Origin: Ceratobasidium sp. AG-K
Taxonomy: Eukaryota > Basidiomycota > Agaricomycetes > Cantharellales > Ceratobasidiaceae
Assembly: GCA_037039685.1 (NCBI GenBank)
Contig: JAWNGF010000009.1
Location: 620,001-684,000, forward strand
Reading direction: 5' to 3'
DNA: 64,000 nucleotides
Of this stretch, positions 38,400 to 50,199 are shown in pieces. The number at the start of each line of letters is the position of its first letter. The first letter of the stretch is position 1. The position numbers and the translations under genes are program-made. The notes below the pieces were generated by a model. That model saw only the letters and a list, made by a program, of their open reading frames with translations, did not search any database and was not told the origin of the DNA.

Positions 38400-39396
38400 C
38401 CGTTAGGCTTTATCCTGGTAGCGCCGGCCTCGCTTGACTTCCCATGATGGTACCATCCGATTTTAGGAGAAATGCAAAAGTAAGAGCATCATCAGCACCC
38501 GTTTGAAAGACACTCGCCCGAAAGTAGAATCGTTTCTACAGTCCGTCGTATTCTCCCCAAATAGTTCATACAGTAAAGTTTAACGTTCAAGGGTCAACTA
38601 TGCGCGAATAATGTGTAGCAGCGCTGCTAAATTTAACCCATCCGAGTCGTAGAGTCTCTCAGTCGAACTTGCGTTGTAACAATATCAGTTTTCAGGGCAT
38701 TGGATGCATCTGACGCACGAAAGTACGCTGAAATCTTTTGGCACACCGAGCGTAAACAAAGGCGGCAAAATACACAACACATGCGCCGTTCGAGTCATGA
38801 CACCAAATAATGCCAAGCCCCGCTGTGATCAAGGTCGGCTTCAGCGTACGTCTACTGGCGAGAGGATAATATGCCCGCCCTACTTACAGCTATCTACTGG
38901 AATGTATCACACCCAAGCCATTTCTCGCCCAACAACCTGATTCGTCTGGGAGGTAAACATATCTTCGAGACCTAATTACTAGTGTGTCGTGGAGGCATGG
39001 AAGGTGATTATGTGGTTCAATAAGTGCCCAAATTACAGGTGCACTTTCCATCGTGAGCCATTCATTGTCGTTAGAGGAGAAAGCATGACGGCCTGAGAGA
39101 CGTCACATATATCCTCTTGCGATAGCGCTTCTGGTGTGGGTATAGGAGGTACACATTCACTTTGTGTAGTTGGTGATGGGGCAAGTAGAATTAGAGCGAA
39201 GAGCTTCGTAGTTATCTCGGGTGATAGCGTCTACTGAGCACCCAGCAGCGGTAGATGTAGGTTCACCGTGGCGCGCTTGTCGTTCACTCGGAACGGTGGC
39301 TGTTTCGTACTGCCGCATTTGACATCCCACATGAGCGAACCCCAGATGTTTGCCGCTGCTTGGCCGCACGCCACCTTTGGACTTCTACTCTTCGAC
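38400..39396. other. Spacer between trailing gene and PPWD1 copy A
   Basis: The first 170 bp are homologous to 51000-51175 beside copy B, after which the two spacers differ. The last 130 bp before the PPWD1 start are alignable but diverged from copy B, unlike the coding part. No gene recognised. Confidence 0.4.
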
Positions 39397-41898
39397 ATGT
39401 CCGACGACGCTCAAGACAATGTTGATGCGGCCAATCGCAAGCGACAGCGGCTCGAGGATGCTGGGGATACCCATGAGCCTACTCCCAATATTGAAGATGA
39501 CGATGATGACATTGGGCCTATGCCCATGCCAGATGGTGTACCAGGCGACGGCGCTGTGCGCAAAAAGCGCAAAGGTGCGCGCACCCCGTCTTCACTCTTA
39601 TTTATGGGCTTACCTCGCGCTAGTACTCCCACACGAACGGCTCTTTCTCGACCATCTGCCGAGCGTGGACCGCTATTCCAAGAGCTTCATGCACCGTGAT
39701 GTCCTCAACTATGTTATAATGACCAAGTACGACGACACTCTCTCCTAGCATTATTGTGCTTATTCGTCGCGTCAGGACTGGCTTTCTGATCACAACGTCG
39801 ATTGACGGACACCTCAAGTTTTGGAAGAAACAAAATACTGGAATTGAATTCGTGAAGCACTACCGCGCACACTTGTCACCCATCATCGCTGCCACTGCTT
39901 CGACTGACGGAACCGTTGTTGCGAGTCTTGCAGAGGATGGAAGCGTCAAAGTGTTTGACGTTATTAATTTTGGTGCGTTTATTCACGCGTTGGTCGGGGT
40001 TTCGGTGCTAAAAAGTGAGCAGATATGATCAACATGATCAAGTTGGACTATACTCCCAAGACTGCATGCTGGGTTCATCGCCGAGGGCAGGCTCAGGCTT
40101 TACTGGCAATGTGAGTACGCCGGTTTGACGTTGAGATGCCTCTGACCTGGGCTTTCAGTTCGGATGAGAAGTCGCCCACTATCCGTATTTACGATGGTCG
40201 AGGAGACGGCAAGCCTCTCGAAACCATTCCATCCCTTCACCGTGCCCCAGTCCATTTGATGACCGTAAGCATCCGGACTCAATCGTATCTGACGCCCAAA
40301 GTGATATTTACGCATAAAGCTAGTACACTGACGACTATGACACTGTCGTCTCGGCCGATGAATCTGGGTTTGTCGAGTACTGGCAACCTCGAGAGCCGTA
40401 CGAGCCTCCCAAGGACGTACCGGGCATGTGGGAATTCAAAAGTAACACGGACCTCTACGAATTTAAAAAAGTATATTCAATTCCGTCTATTTTAACGCGC
40501 GAACTAACCTCCCAACAGACAAAATCAGTGCCAACCTCGCTCACCTTTTCCCCCAACTCGTCCCACTTTGTCACTCTCTCGTCAAGCACGGACCGTCAAG
40601 TCCGAATCTTTAATACCCTCACAGGAAAGATGACCCGCCGGTACGACGAGTCCCTCACCGCGATTCAAGAAATGCAGCAAGCCGGAACTGCCTCGCACAA
40701 ACTCGATGATATGGAGTTTGGTCGACGCTTGGCAGTGGAACGTGAGATTGAAAAGGACTCGAGGGTGTTGGCGACCATATCCGCAGTCTGGGATGAGAGT
40801 GGGACGATGGTTTTGTATCCTACGTTGGTGGGAATCAAAGGTAAGTTTTGGAATACCCTGATGATAGAGACATTGACGCTACTTTGGTAGTGGTGAATAC
40901 CGTTACCAATCGCGTCGTGAGACTATTGGGCCAGGATGAAACAGGGAGATGGTTGAATTTGGCATTGTATCAAGGCGCCCCAGCAAAAAAAGGCATCACC
41001 ACCATGGTATGTTGACCGGGCAATGATTGCGAACTATCTAATATATTGCGCTAGGCAATGGCGGCGTCTGCGAATCCCATCCTCGCGAACAAAGAAGAAC
41101 GCGACCCAACCCTGTTTTGTACTGCGTACAAACGGCCGCGCTTCTACATGTTCACGCGTGAAGAGCATGAGTGAGTTGCGTCTTCTTCATTTCGACTAGC
41201 CTACTCACGTCCATTTGACAGGGACAACAAGGTCTCCGGTGATCGTGACGTCTTCAACGAGAAACCCACACGCGAGGAACAAACCATTGCTTCTGCTCAA
41301 CCCGTCAAGACTGCCCAGTCGTTGGGAACCACGGCGGTCATCCACACCACTATGGGCGACATTCATTGTCGCCTGTTCCCCGAGCATGCGCCCAAGACAG
41401 TGGAGAACTTCGTAGGGCATGCCAAGAGTGGGTACTTTGAAGGCGTTATTTTCCATCGTGTCATCAAGAAATTCGTGAGTTTAGACTCGGCAAGTAGCAT
41501 AAGGTGTAAGGACTGAGAAATCGATAAAGATGCTTCAAACTGGCGACCCACTTGGAGACGGCACGGGTGGAACTTCAATCTGGGGCCGGGAATTTGAAGA
41601 CGAGTTCTCTCCGGCTGTTAAACACGACCGGTATGCTTTTGATTTTCTGCTTGCCTTACTAAAACTAATCAATCCATAAAGGCCATATACTCTAAGCATG
41701 GCCAACGCCGGACCCAACACGAATGGCTCCCAGTTCTTCATCACGACTGTTGTCACGCCCTGGTTGGACAACAAACACACCGTCTTTGGACGCGTCGTGC
41801 ATGGGTTAGAGGTTGTGCACGCGATTGAGAATGTCAAGGTCAACAAGGTGGACAAACCATTTGAGGACATCAAGATTATTAATGTGGACGTGGAGTAG
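39397..41898 (+). CDS. PPWD1: WD40-cyclophilin peptidyl-prolyl isomerase, PPWD1 type (copy A)
   Basis: Nuclear, spliceosome-associated prolyl isomerase. Twelve exons join without a phase conflict: 39397-39574, 39624-39726, 39776-39972, 40023-40110, 40159-40264, 40324-40470, 40519-40840, 40891-41006, 41055-41170, 41222-41474, 41530-41630, 41682-41898, giving 647 residues, about the length of human PPWD1. The N-terminus is acidic ([20 protein letters not shown]). WD40 repeats follow: [63 protein letters not shown]. The C-terminal cyclophilin domain has [42 protein letters not shown] and [14 protein letters not shown], so the catalytic Arg, Gln, Phe, Trp and His positions are present. All splice sites are canonical, so this is the likely working copy. 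Confidence 0.94.
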
Positions 41899-42294
41899 CC
41901 GGGGCCGGGTTTGTAACAGATCTTGTTTGCAATTTTGATGGCTCGAGGGAGGGTACAGCCCGACCAAGGCGTCACGCATACTTTCAAGTCTCAGTGCATG
42001 TAAGGTTTTGGATTCAGTTCTGCGTAAAAATACATCATACTCTTCTGTGCCAACACACCGTCGTCACTAGGCAGAGCCTTCATGAGGAATCAGCGTCATC
42101 AACCCGTGGTGAACTATCGTCGGCGTGCCTCCTGTCGCCTCGAGCTGTGAAACCCCTGTAACAAAGTTTAAGTTAGCGGAGAGTCGTATCTCCGGTGATT
42201 GCGACCCACCTACTCTCTTACGGCCGGGGCTCGCCCCGAGGTGAACGCACTCCCGTACACTGAGTCAAAAAAGAAATGAACATGTGACCTGGAT

Positions 42295-42967
42295 TTTTTT
42301 TTTTTTTGGATACATCTTTAACGAGCTACATGAACGCGAGGTCAAACCGCTCGGTGCCGCACTAGCACAGATCGAGAAGACAAAGGAACAAAAGTACATG
42401 TCCACACGGAGGTAAGGCAGGCACGGTTAGATGAAAACAACCCCGGAGGGAGGCGTGAAGAGGAGCAGAAAGAACAAAAAAGACAAACAAAGAAAAAAAA
42501 AACAAGAAACTAAGCGTAGCCGAATGCCGATGAAACCTTGATAAAGCTGGCCAAAGCCTTAAGGCCGGTATGTGTGCCAAAAAGTCTGGCAGTATCGGGT
42601 GGATTGGAGACCGTGCGCAAGTGTCCCCTGGCCTCGTCGTGCAAAGGGCAGTCCAGCAGGACGTGCCTTATGGTTTGAGTATCGGCCTCCCCGCAGGGGC
42701 AGGATGGGTCTTTCGATGGAACGAAACGAGCGAAGTACTCGCCAGCGCTACAGTGCCCTAGAATGACTTGCAGCAGGCGGGAGTGGACCCACCGAGGGAA
42801 TCCTGGATCCCGATGGAACGGCCTTAGCTGCAAGCTCGGCATCTTGAGTACGGTAGTATTGATATGTAAAGAGCGCTGTGTCGAGGCCCATAGAGATCGC
42901 CACCGTCGTGCTACCGTCCGAGTAGCATGCGCTCTAGCCCATGTGATGGTGCGTCGGAAGATGGGCT
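42295..42967 (-). mobile_element. 5'-truncated LINE (non-LTR retrotransposon) with poly(A) tail
   Basis: On the minus strand a frame open from the truncated 5' end (42967) to 42510 reads ARAHATRTVARRWRSLWAST, then FPRWVHSRLLQVILGH, EYFARFVPSKDPSCPCGEAD and IRHVLLDCPLHDEARGHL. The CPCGE...H...C pattern is the zinc-knuckle-like C-terminal end typical of LINE polymerases. A 3' UTR follows, ending in a run of A (T15 or so at 42295 on the plus strand). Flanks carry a perfect 15-bp target duplication, ACATGTGACCTGGAT (42280-42294 and 42968-42982). These are the marks of target-primed reverse transcription. The host sequence is the left arm of the TIR element. Confidence 0.92.
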
Positions 42968-43330
42968 ACATGTGACCTGGATCAGTGCATAGGGACAGCG
43001 ACAAGCGTTAGAGTGTTCGGGTGGCTTAGCTGCGTTAGTATAACTTGTATATAACCGGTAATAGTCTATGTATACAAAATTTCAGGATGTTCCCAGCATT
43101 TAACGACATTGCAGGGCCGATATACATTCAGAGTGGCTGTGCATTTCTTTTTTGGGTTTGCACTGGTGGGACATAATCTCAATATGCACTATGGGGCTCT
43201 GGTTTTAAAAATAAGGAAAATACATAAAGCAAGTTTCTTATAGTACATAATACACTATATGGAATCTGAGCTACGTTTATTATATACAAAAGCGAAAAAG
43301 AAAATGGTAATTCCAATGAGTTAAGTCCTT

Positions 43331-43504
43331 CATCCCAAATCTCGTCCAGGATATCCTGCTCTGGCAGGAGTTACGGAGCAGTTATTCTCAGGACAGCACG
43401 TTCTATTACAAAATACTATGAAATAGGCTTGAGGAAAATGATTCTGCTAGTAACTGCTCCTTAACTCCTGCCCAAGAAGGTTATCCTGGACAAGATTTGG
43501 GATG
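43331..43504. mobile_element. Inner inverted-repeat element (MITE-like) in the transposon loop
   Basis: A second inverted repeat sits in the loop of the large element: 43331-43385 beginning CATCCCAAATCTCGTCCAGG and, in reverse complement, 43451-43504 beginning CATCCCAAATCTTGTCCAGG. Arms are about 54 bp around a 65-bp loop. It has no open frame. It may be a separate small element nested in the larger one, or part of its internal structure; no clear target duplication was found. Confidence 0.65.
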
Positions 43505-44168
43505 CGTGGTATAATAATGCATGCGCATATGCATACCAAAATTGGTGTGCTCAGGAGATGTGTGTCATCCTGTAGCTCTGCTGCAACTTTAGCAATAGCA
43601 CAACACCCGTCCCTCAAGTGGCATGGGGCAACATGCAAATTTGCAAGCAGCTCAAATAGACTTCAATAACGCAACTCTACCACTTCTACCAATGAGCCAA
43701 CTGCCCAATGTCCATGCTACAGAGGTATGAAGCACTTAACTCATTGGAATTACCATTTTCTTTTTCGCTTTTGTATATAATAAACGTAGCTCAGATTCCA
43801 TATAGTGTATTATGTACTATAAGAAACTTGCTTTATGTATTTTCCTTATTTTTAAAACCAGAGCCCCATAGTGCATATTGAGATTATGTCCCACCAGTGC
43901 AAACCCAAAAAAGAAATGCACAGCCACTCTGAATGTATATCGGCCCTGCAATGTCGTTAAATGCTGGGAACATCCTGAAATTTTGTATACATAGACTATT
44001 ACCGGTTATATACAAGTTATACTAACGCAGCTAAGCCACCCGAACACTCTAACGCTTGTCGCTGTCCCTATGCACTGATCCAGGTCACATGTGCATTTCT
44101 TTTTCGGCTCGGTGTAGGAAATCAATTGAGTATTCTGGAATTAGTATTGTGGACAGCCCTAACCCGTA

Positions 44169-44334
44169 GGGCTCCGAAAGAAACGGTAAGAAATCATGTG
44201 ATGCGTGTCTTTGTGACATATAAGGTGTCTTGGACCCTTTACTTACACCTTCAAACCACACAGGCTCCACACGGGGTATCAAAATGTGCTTCGAAGGCCT
44301 GTCACATGATTTCTTACTGTTTCTTTCGGAGCCC
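44169..44334. mobile_element. 166-bp MITE with TA target duplication
   Basis: Terminal inverted repeats of about 33 bp: GGGCTCCGAAAGAAACGGTA at the left, and GGGCTCCGAAAGAAACAGTA on the minus strand at the right, both continuing AGAAATCATGTGA. TA flanks both ends (44167-44168, 44335-44336). It has no coding capacity. Its right end is 104 bp from the start codon of NLR gene 3 and touches the conserved promoter block. Confidence 0.85.
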
Positions 44335-44337
44335 TAG

Positions 44338-44438
44338 TATCCAGAGTCGACCTCGTGTATCATGATCATACCGATAAACTCATTCATTTCAGATGTCGAA
44401 TACAAACTGTAACGCTTACGATATAGTGATCAACCACC
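44338..44438 (+). promoter_or_regulatory. Conserved proximal promoter/5' leader of NLR gene 3
   Basis: Begins TATCCAGAGTCGACCTCGTG immediately after the MITE, then TATCATGATCATACCGATA, a pyrimidine-rich CTCATTTCAG-like tract, and CTGTAACGCTTACGATATAG before the ATG at 44439. The CACGTG element found further upstream of genes 1 and 4 is absent here, as MITE sequence takes its place. Confidence 0.6.
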
Positions 44439-47400
44439 ATGTCGTCTACCCCGCCCGCAAAAGAGTCAAAGCGGAAGCACCTTAGCAAGGCCATTCGCCG
44501 TGGTGTCGATCGAGTGAAAAGTGCCGTACAGCCATCGTCGTTGCTGGCTGCCCCAGGTACTGGAAGCACATCTGCCCTGTCCGGCCGTAGTGAATCTGTA
44601 TCTCCCGCTCCATCCATAGCCCCCAGCGTATCACCTGGGACTCAATCTGTTGCTGCTGAGGAGTCTGGCACGGCCAGCCATGGTGGAACTGATGTACAAT
44701 TGTCTGCCACAATAAGTCCTACGTCAGCGGCTAACGATGTAGCGGCGATTGGCCCTGAGTCTTCTGCTACTGGAAGAGGCGGGAGCCGCAGGGATGCAGC
44801 GTGGTTGGGCCTGCATACAGCACTGAGAGGTCTCGGTAAGACCACAGAGGTGTTTCCTCCCCTCGGGGTGGCGGTCAACCAGCTGGTTGGCTGGGTAGAG
44901 GTTGTGGAGGTGAGCTGGCTTCGCGCGGTCGTCAGATGAGAAACTCTGAACTGAGCGGGAACAGGCAGCTGCAACGAACACAGAGGACTATGAGAGGCTC
45001 GCTACCGAGCTTGCGGCCATGCTACGCACCCTGGATCGATGCATGACCGAACTCGGCACAGACGATCTGAGTGGAAGTGCTGAACATATCGCACTGTAAA
45101 CAATGCATGACTATGTATGCGTAAGAGGCTTAGGCTAGTTATACAGGTCCATCAAGGCCGAGGCAGATGAAGTCAGCAAAAAACAAGGTCGTGGTCAAGG
45201 TAGACGACTGCTCGAGTCCACTCAGGACAAGGAAGACATCGTCAAGCGGTATCGTCGAATCAAGGGGCTATTTCGACAGCTACAGGTCAGTGAGTTACGC
45301 TTCAGAGTTGGCTCCTCAGTCTGAGCATCGAACAGAGCGAGATCAGCCTGCAGGCGCTGAGAAAGACCAACAAGCAGCACGTGGTAGGCAGATGGCACCC
45401 CCAGCTAAGCCTGCGCTTACACCAATGGGATAGATGACCCTACTCAAGGGCTTGTTACCCGTCGACGACGCCGTCTACAACTCCAGCGACTCGGCCTCAA
45501 AGCGCCACGGGTGTACTGCTCAAACGCGCGAAAAGCTGCAACAAGACCTCAGAGACTGGGTGCATGACCCGAACGGAGCAAAGGTCTACTGGATGAACGG
45601 CATGGCAGGGACAGGAAAGACAACCATCGCATACAGTCTGTGCGAGTGGCTCAGGCAAAACCAGCAGCTCGGCGCCAGCTTCTTCTGCTCTCGCGCCTCG
45701 CCTTCGTGCCGCGACTTCAGGCGCATCGTGCCAACGATCGCATACCAGCTGGCCAAGTACTCACCGGGGTTCCAAGAAGCGCTGTGCAAGGCTCTGGAGC
45801 AAGACGTGGATGCCGGCAAGCTGGATGCACGTGGCCAGTTTGAGACGCTTGTGCAGAAACCGATGCAGGCGAGCAATGTCGCAATGCTAGACGGAGTGGT
45901 GGTGGTGATTGACGCGCTGGACGAATGCGAGGAAGACTATGGAGTGCGACTGATCCTCGGGGTACTTTTGCAGCATGTGGCCGGTCTGCCTATTCGGTTC
46001 TTCGTCACCAGCCGACCCGAGCCTGCGATCCGAGACCCGATGTCGTCCGGAAGCGGCTACTCTCCGACAGTGCTGCACCTGCATGACATCGAGCTGTCGA
46101 TCGTCGAAGAAGACATCAAGAAGTACCTCACGGTGGCCCTGAGCTCGATGAACCCACCGCCTACCGACGACCAGATCGAGCTGCTGACAAAACGGGCTGG
46201 CAAGCTGTTCATATATGCAGCCACTGCGGTGCGATACATCCTTCCTCGCAAGGCATCCACGAACCCTATCGAACGGCTGAACAGAGCCTTGACGGCCAAC
46301 CCACAGCACACTGGCCAAGGGCAGTCGAGCAAGAGATACAAGGAGCTGGACGAACTGTACACGACTATTCTGATTGTAGCTCTGGATGACGAGGACGAGG
46401 TGCTGGAGGAAGAAGAAAGGGAACGCCATACGGCTCGTGCTGAGAACAGTCGTGTGCGCGAGGGAGCCCATGTCAACTCCGACCCTCGCGACATACCTTG
46501 ATCTCTCCGAAGCTCAGGTGGTGTTTGCGCTGGAGTCGCTGCGATCTGTGCTTCATGTGTCGGAGTCAGGCAGGCTGGTGTCCACGCTACATGCGTCGTT
46601 TCCCGACTATCTCTTTGACCATTCCCGCTCCAAGAGCTTCTACTGCGACCCCAGCGATCAAAATGGACGGCTGGCACATCGGTGCTTCGACATCATGAAG
46701 GAGCAGCTGCGGTTCAACATATGCGATCTTGAGTCGTCGCTTGTATTCGACAAGGACGTGCCGGACCTGAAAGTACGCATCAAGTCAAACATTTCGCATG
46801 CACTATTCTACGCATGCCTGTATTCCGGCGCTCATCTCAGGCTGACACGGGGCTCGGACGTGCTATGTAATAAACTTAGCGACTTCTTAGACCATCTTCT
46901 GCTATTCTGGATGGAAGTGCTGAACCTGGAACAACGCATCACGGCAGGCCCGTCCTTCCTCGCGCAAGCAGAGTGGTGGTTACAAGTGAGCAAATACGAT
47001 GTGGTTCAATTCGTTGCGGCTCACCACAATCCAGGAAATCAAAGCTCCTACCGACACCTATGAGCATATCGTCGACGCTCGCGAGTTTGTATCTCGATTT
47101 GCAGCGAGCGCGTGCAACCGTAGTACACCACACCTATACCTCTCAATACTGCCATTCTGCGCGAAGTCTAGCTTCGTGTATACGCGCTATTGGAGTCGCA
47201 CGAATAGATTGCTCGCAGTTCAGGGGACGGCAATGACTCAAAGAAATATCTCTCCACAAGCAGCCTGGGTGACAGGTTCCTCGATTCTATCAACGGCGTA
47301 TTCCCCTGATGGCATGTGCATCGCTTCTGGCTCTCAAAGTGGGGTCGTGCAAGTATGGGATGCCAACTCTGGTAACATCATTGTTGGCCCGCTCGAGCAG

Positions 47401-49440
47401 CATACCGACTGGGTCTCCTCTGTTGCATTCTGCCCAGAGGGGAGATGTGTTGTTTCTGGCTCCCGCGACCACACTATGCTGCTCTGGGACACCTATACGG
47501 GAGATGTGATCACAGGCCCATATACAAGCCATACCGAATCCATTACCTCTGTTGCGTTCTCTCCGGACGGCAGCAAGATCATCTCTGGGAGTGAAGATTG
47601 TACCCTTCTGATGTGGAACGCACGCACGTGTGACGTCATCTCAGAGCCATTCCGGGGGCATACAGCTTGCATCAATTCCGTTGCTTTCTCCCCTAATGGG
47701 CAACGTGCTGCCTCTGGTTCCACAGATAAAACCATCCGAATCTGGGATGTATGCACCGGAGACACCGTCGTCGGACCGTTCATAGGTCATAGGCGAGGCA
47801 TCTACTCCATTGCGTTCGCCCCAGACGGTAAAAAGATCGTATCTGGCAGTGAAGACTGTACTATCTTTCTCTGGGACGCACAGGCCGGCAGCATAGCTCT
47901 TGGGCCACTTACAGGACATACAGACCAAGTGTTCTCAGTCGCATTCTCCCCTGACGGCACACGTATTGCCTCCGGGTCTCTCGATACAACGATCATAGTA
48001 TGGGCAGCGGACAGCGGTGAGATGATTGCCGGGCCGCTCACAAGTCATGCATGGGCAATCACCTCCCTGGTATTTTCCCCCGATGGCACACGCATTGTCT
48101 CTGGCTCCTTGGACAGAACCATCCGTTTGTGGACTGTAGGCAAAAGTGCAACTGACTCTCGTGACAAAAGGCTTCCATTTCAACACGAGATATCATGTGT
48201 TGCGTTCTCCCCCAACAGTACTTGCATCGCTTCCGGTTCTTCCGAGCCGGATTGCACCGTCCTTGTGTGGGATGCACAAACAGGCGACGCGGTTGCGGGT
48301 CCGTTCAAGCACCACACAAGGGCAATCCGCTCAGTTGCGTTCTCCTCTGACGGTGCACTTATACTGTCTGGTTCTCGGGATGCCACAGTCCTAGTATGGG
48401 ACGCACACACTGGTGACATTGTCGCTGGGCCGTTTACGCATCCAGACGAAGTCTGGTCAGTCACTTTCTCTCCTGACGGCGCGAGTATCGTGTCTGGCAC
48501 TCTCCATGGTGTTCTTCGAGTATGGAACGCATCTACTGGCGATATTACCGCCGGTCCACTTCAAGCACACGTGGGATACATAGGATCTGTCGCGTTTTCC
48601 CCCGATGGCACATACGTTGCTTCGGGTTCTCAGAACCACGTCGTCATGCTATGGAGCGCACAAGCGGGAGACAATGCTCTCAAGCGGTTCGTTGGACATA
48701 CATCAGAAGTTACATCAGTTGCTTTCTCTCCCAACGGCCTCTATGTTGCCTCTGGCTCTTGGGACCACACCGTGCGTGTATGGGACATACGCTCCGACAG
48801 TACCACTATCAGTATATTCAAAGGCCACGCAGCACCAGTCTATTCAATTGCGTTCTCTCCCAGCGGCCAGCGAATTGCCTCTGGCTCCCAAGATGGGGCT
48901 GTCCTACTCTGGGACACATACACCGGCGGCGTTGTTGCTAGCCTACCGGTGGGACATGAGTGCATGTACGCAAAAGTTGCTTTCTCACCCGATGGTAGCC
49001 GTATCGCGTCCGGGTATAGTGACGGGAGCATCCGAGTTTGGAGTGCACACCACAACGCCGTTGCCTCAGACCATTTACCAGGCGTCACGACGTGGGACAG
49101 CTATGCAGCTCCTCGTTCAGACACTGTTAGCGCCCCCTATACCGTTATCAGCACGCAGGTCGACCAATCCTCGCACGGTACGTCCCCTATCGCTGGATCA
49201 GCACTGCCACGGCAAGAGTACATATGCACCATCACTCAGGCAGTTATGCGCTCCAAGATGAACGACGACGGGTGGCTTATGCTCGATGGCGCACCCGTGA
49301 TCTGGGTGCCTCTTGAACTACACACCTATCTTCCACAACTTCCCAGCACGCTCACGATTGGACCTCAGGGGTCGATGTACTTTACAGACGAGTCGCTTTC
49401 ACTAGGCGAGGGCTGGCGTGGGTGTTACGTCTCTCAGTAG
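44439..49440 (+). CDS. NLR gene 3: NACHT-WD40 STAND protein with one frame break
   Basis: Best full-length member, about 1,581 residues when read across one break. Exons: 44439-44909, 44965-45095, 45147-45285, 45336-45383, 45434-46985, 47035-49440. Residues 1-157 are a Ser/Thr-rich leader and the TALRGLGKTTEVFPPLGVAV helix region; 158-263 a coiled coil (IKAEADEV, KRYRRIKGLFRQLQ, SEISLQALRKTNKQHV); 264-780 NACHT (Walker A GMAGTGKTT about 319-327, Walker B VVVVIDALDE about 418-427, RFFVTSRPEP about 451-460). Exon 6 gives 14 WD40 repeats, i.e. two seven-bladed propellers, and a tail with NDDGWLMLDGAPVIWVPLEL. One extra G in a GGG run at about 46419 (GAAAGGGAACGCC versus GAGAGGAACGCC in the paralogues) shifts frame within exon 5. 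A homopolymer error or a young null mutation are both possible. Confidence 0.87.
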
Positions 49441-49889
49441 ACATCTGTAGGTGGTATATACATTCACTAGTGCAATTCGTTTGCTCACAGCGATGATATC
49501 GCAGGGGATCCTCTGAGAGTGGGTGGTTTACAAGTAGACTATATGCGTCATATGTTGTGCTATTTTGTATGGATAACCATGTCATTTCTTTTCACGACTC
49601 ACATGCCTTGTTTATCATGGCCTACAGTATTACAACGTATGCACCTCCAAGTTCGATAACTTTCTTGCACTCGAACTTCCCGGCTTGCCACCACAACCTA
49701 GCAAAGCAGTGAGGCGCGCTAAGGGCAATGCATACAGGAAGGTTAAGCAGCACGGAAAGACGTGATAAACGTTTATGGATCGATCCGCCCCTATATCACA
49801 CCACAATTCGCCCTCAGAGATTTGTATACTTGGACCACGTGGCGGCCTACGTGTAGTAAAATCCGTGGGCCAATCAACAGACTATGGCC

Positions 49890-50070
49890 GGGCGTCGGCG
49901 CGAGAATCGGTCCCCAAAACGTTTTCGGAAGCAATGTAACGATGCTGGGCAAGGAATACTCGTCTCTCGAGCAACAAGAAGCAAGATTGCGGCAGCTCGT
50001 CACGGAGGCCAAGGGGAAACGAGCCTGGTTGGGCCGTTTGAGAGGATGGCTTGTCCGACTTTTCGGATGA
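49890..50070 (+). pseudogene. Small coiled-coil gene trailing NLR gene 3 (copy B)
   Basis: Homologue of the block behind NLR gene 2: MLGKEYSSLEQQEARLRQLV then TEAKGKRAWLGRLRGW, ending at a stop at 50070. The downstream half of copy A's sequence (DLTGDLSVFLGPQSEP here) appears only at about 50850-50940, beyond the LINE fragment and other DNA, so the gene is interrupted in this copy. Confidence 0.45.
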
Positions 50071-50199
50071 AAAGGTGCATTCAGGGGATGGACGTCGTAG
50101 TCTGCGGAGGCGTCCATCCCAGTCTTGGACGTAGGATCTGCGATGTGCGGACGACAGCTCCGCCACCCGACTCCTTTTATGGAGTCACGTGCCAGGCTC

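Larger units (their letters stand above)
42258..44114. mobile_element. Long-armed TIR transposon (non-autonomous) interrupted by a LINE
   Basis: The ends are inverted repeats: CACTGAGTCAAAAAAGAAAT at the left and the matching CACCGAGCCGAAAAAGAAAT on the minus strand at the right, flanked by TA on both sides (42256-42257, 44115-44116). The arms are about 390 bp: the left arm is split by a LINE (42258-42294, then 42983-43336); the right is 43726-44114. They are nearly perfect reverse complements. Without the LINE the element is about 1.17 kb and has no transposase, so it is a foldback/MITE-like element mobilised in trans; TA duplication fits the Tc1/mariner group (inference). It separates PPWD1 copy A from NLR gene 3. 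Confidence 0.85.

Noticed and set aside
42510..42842. A 110-codon host gene with a CPCGE zinc-like motif
   Set aside because: It is the C-terminal end of a LINE polymerase within a truncated insertion with A tail and target duplication.
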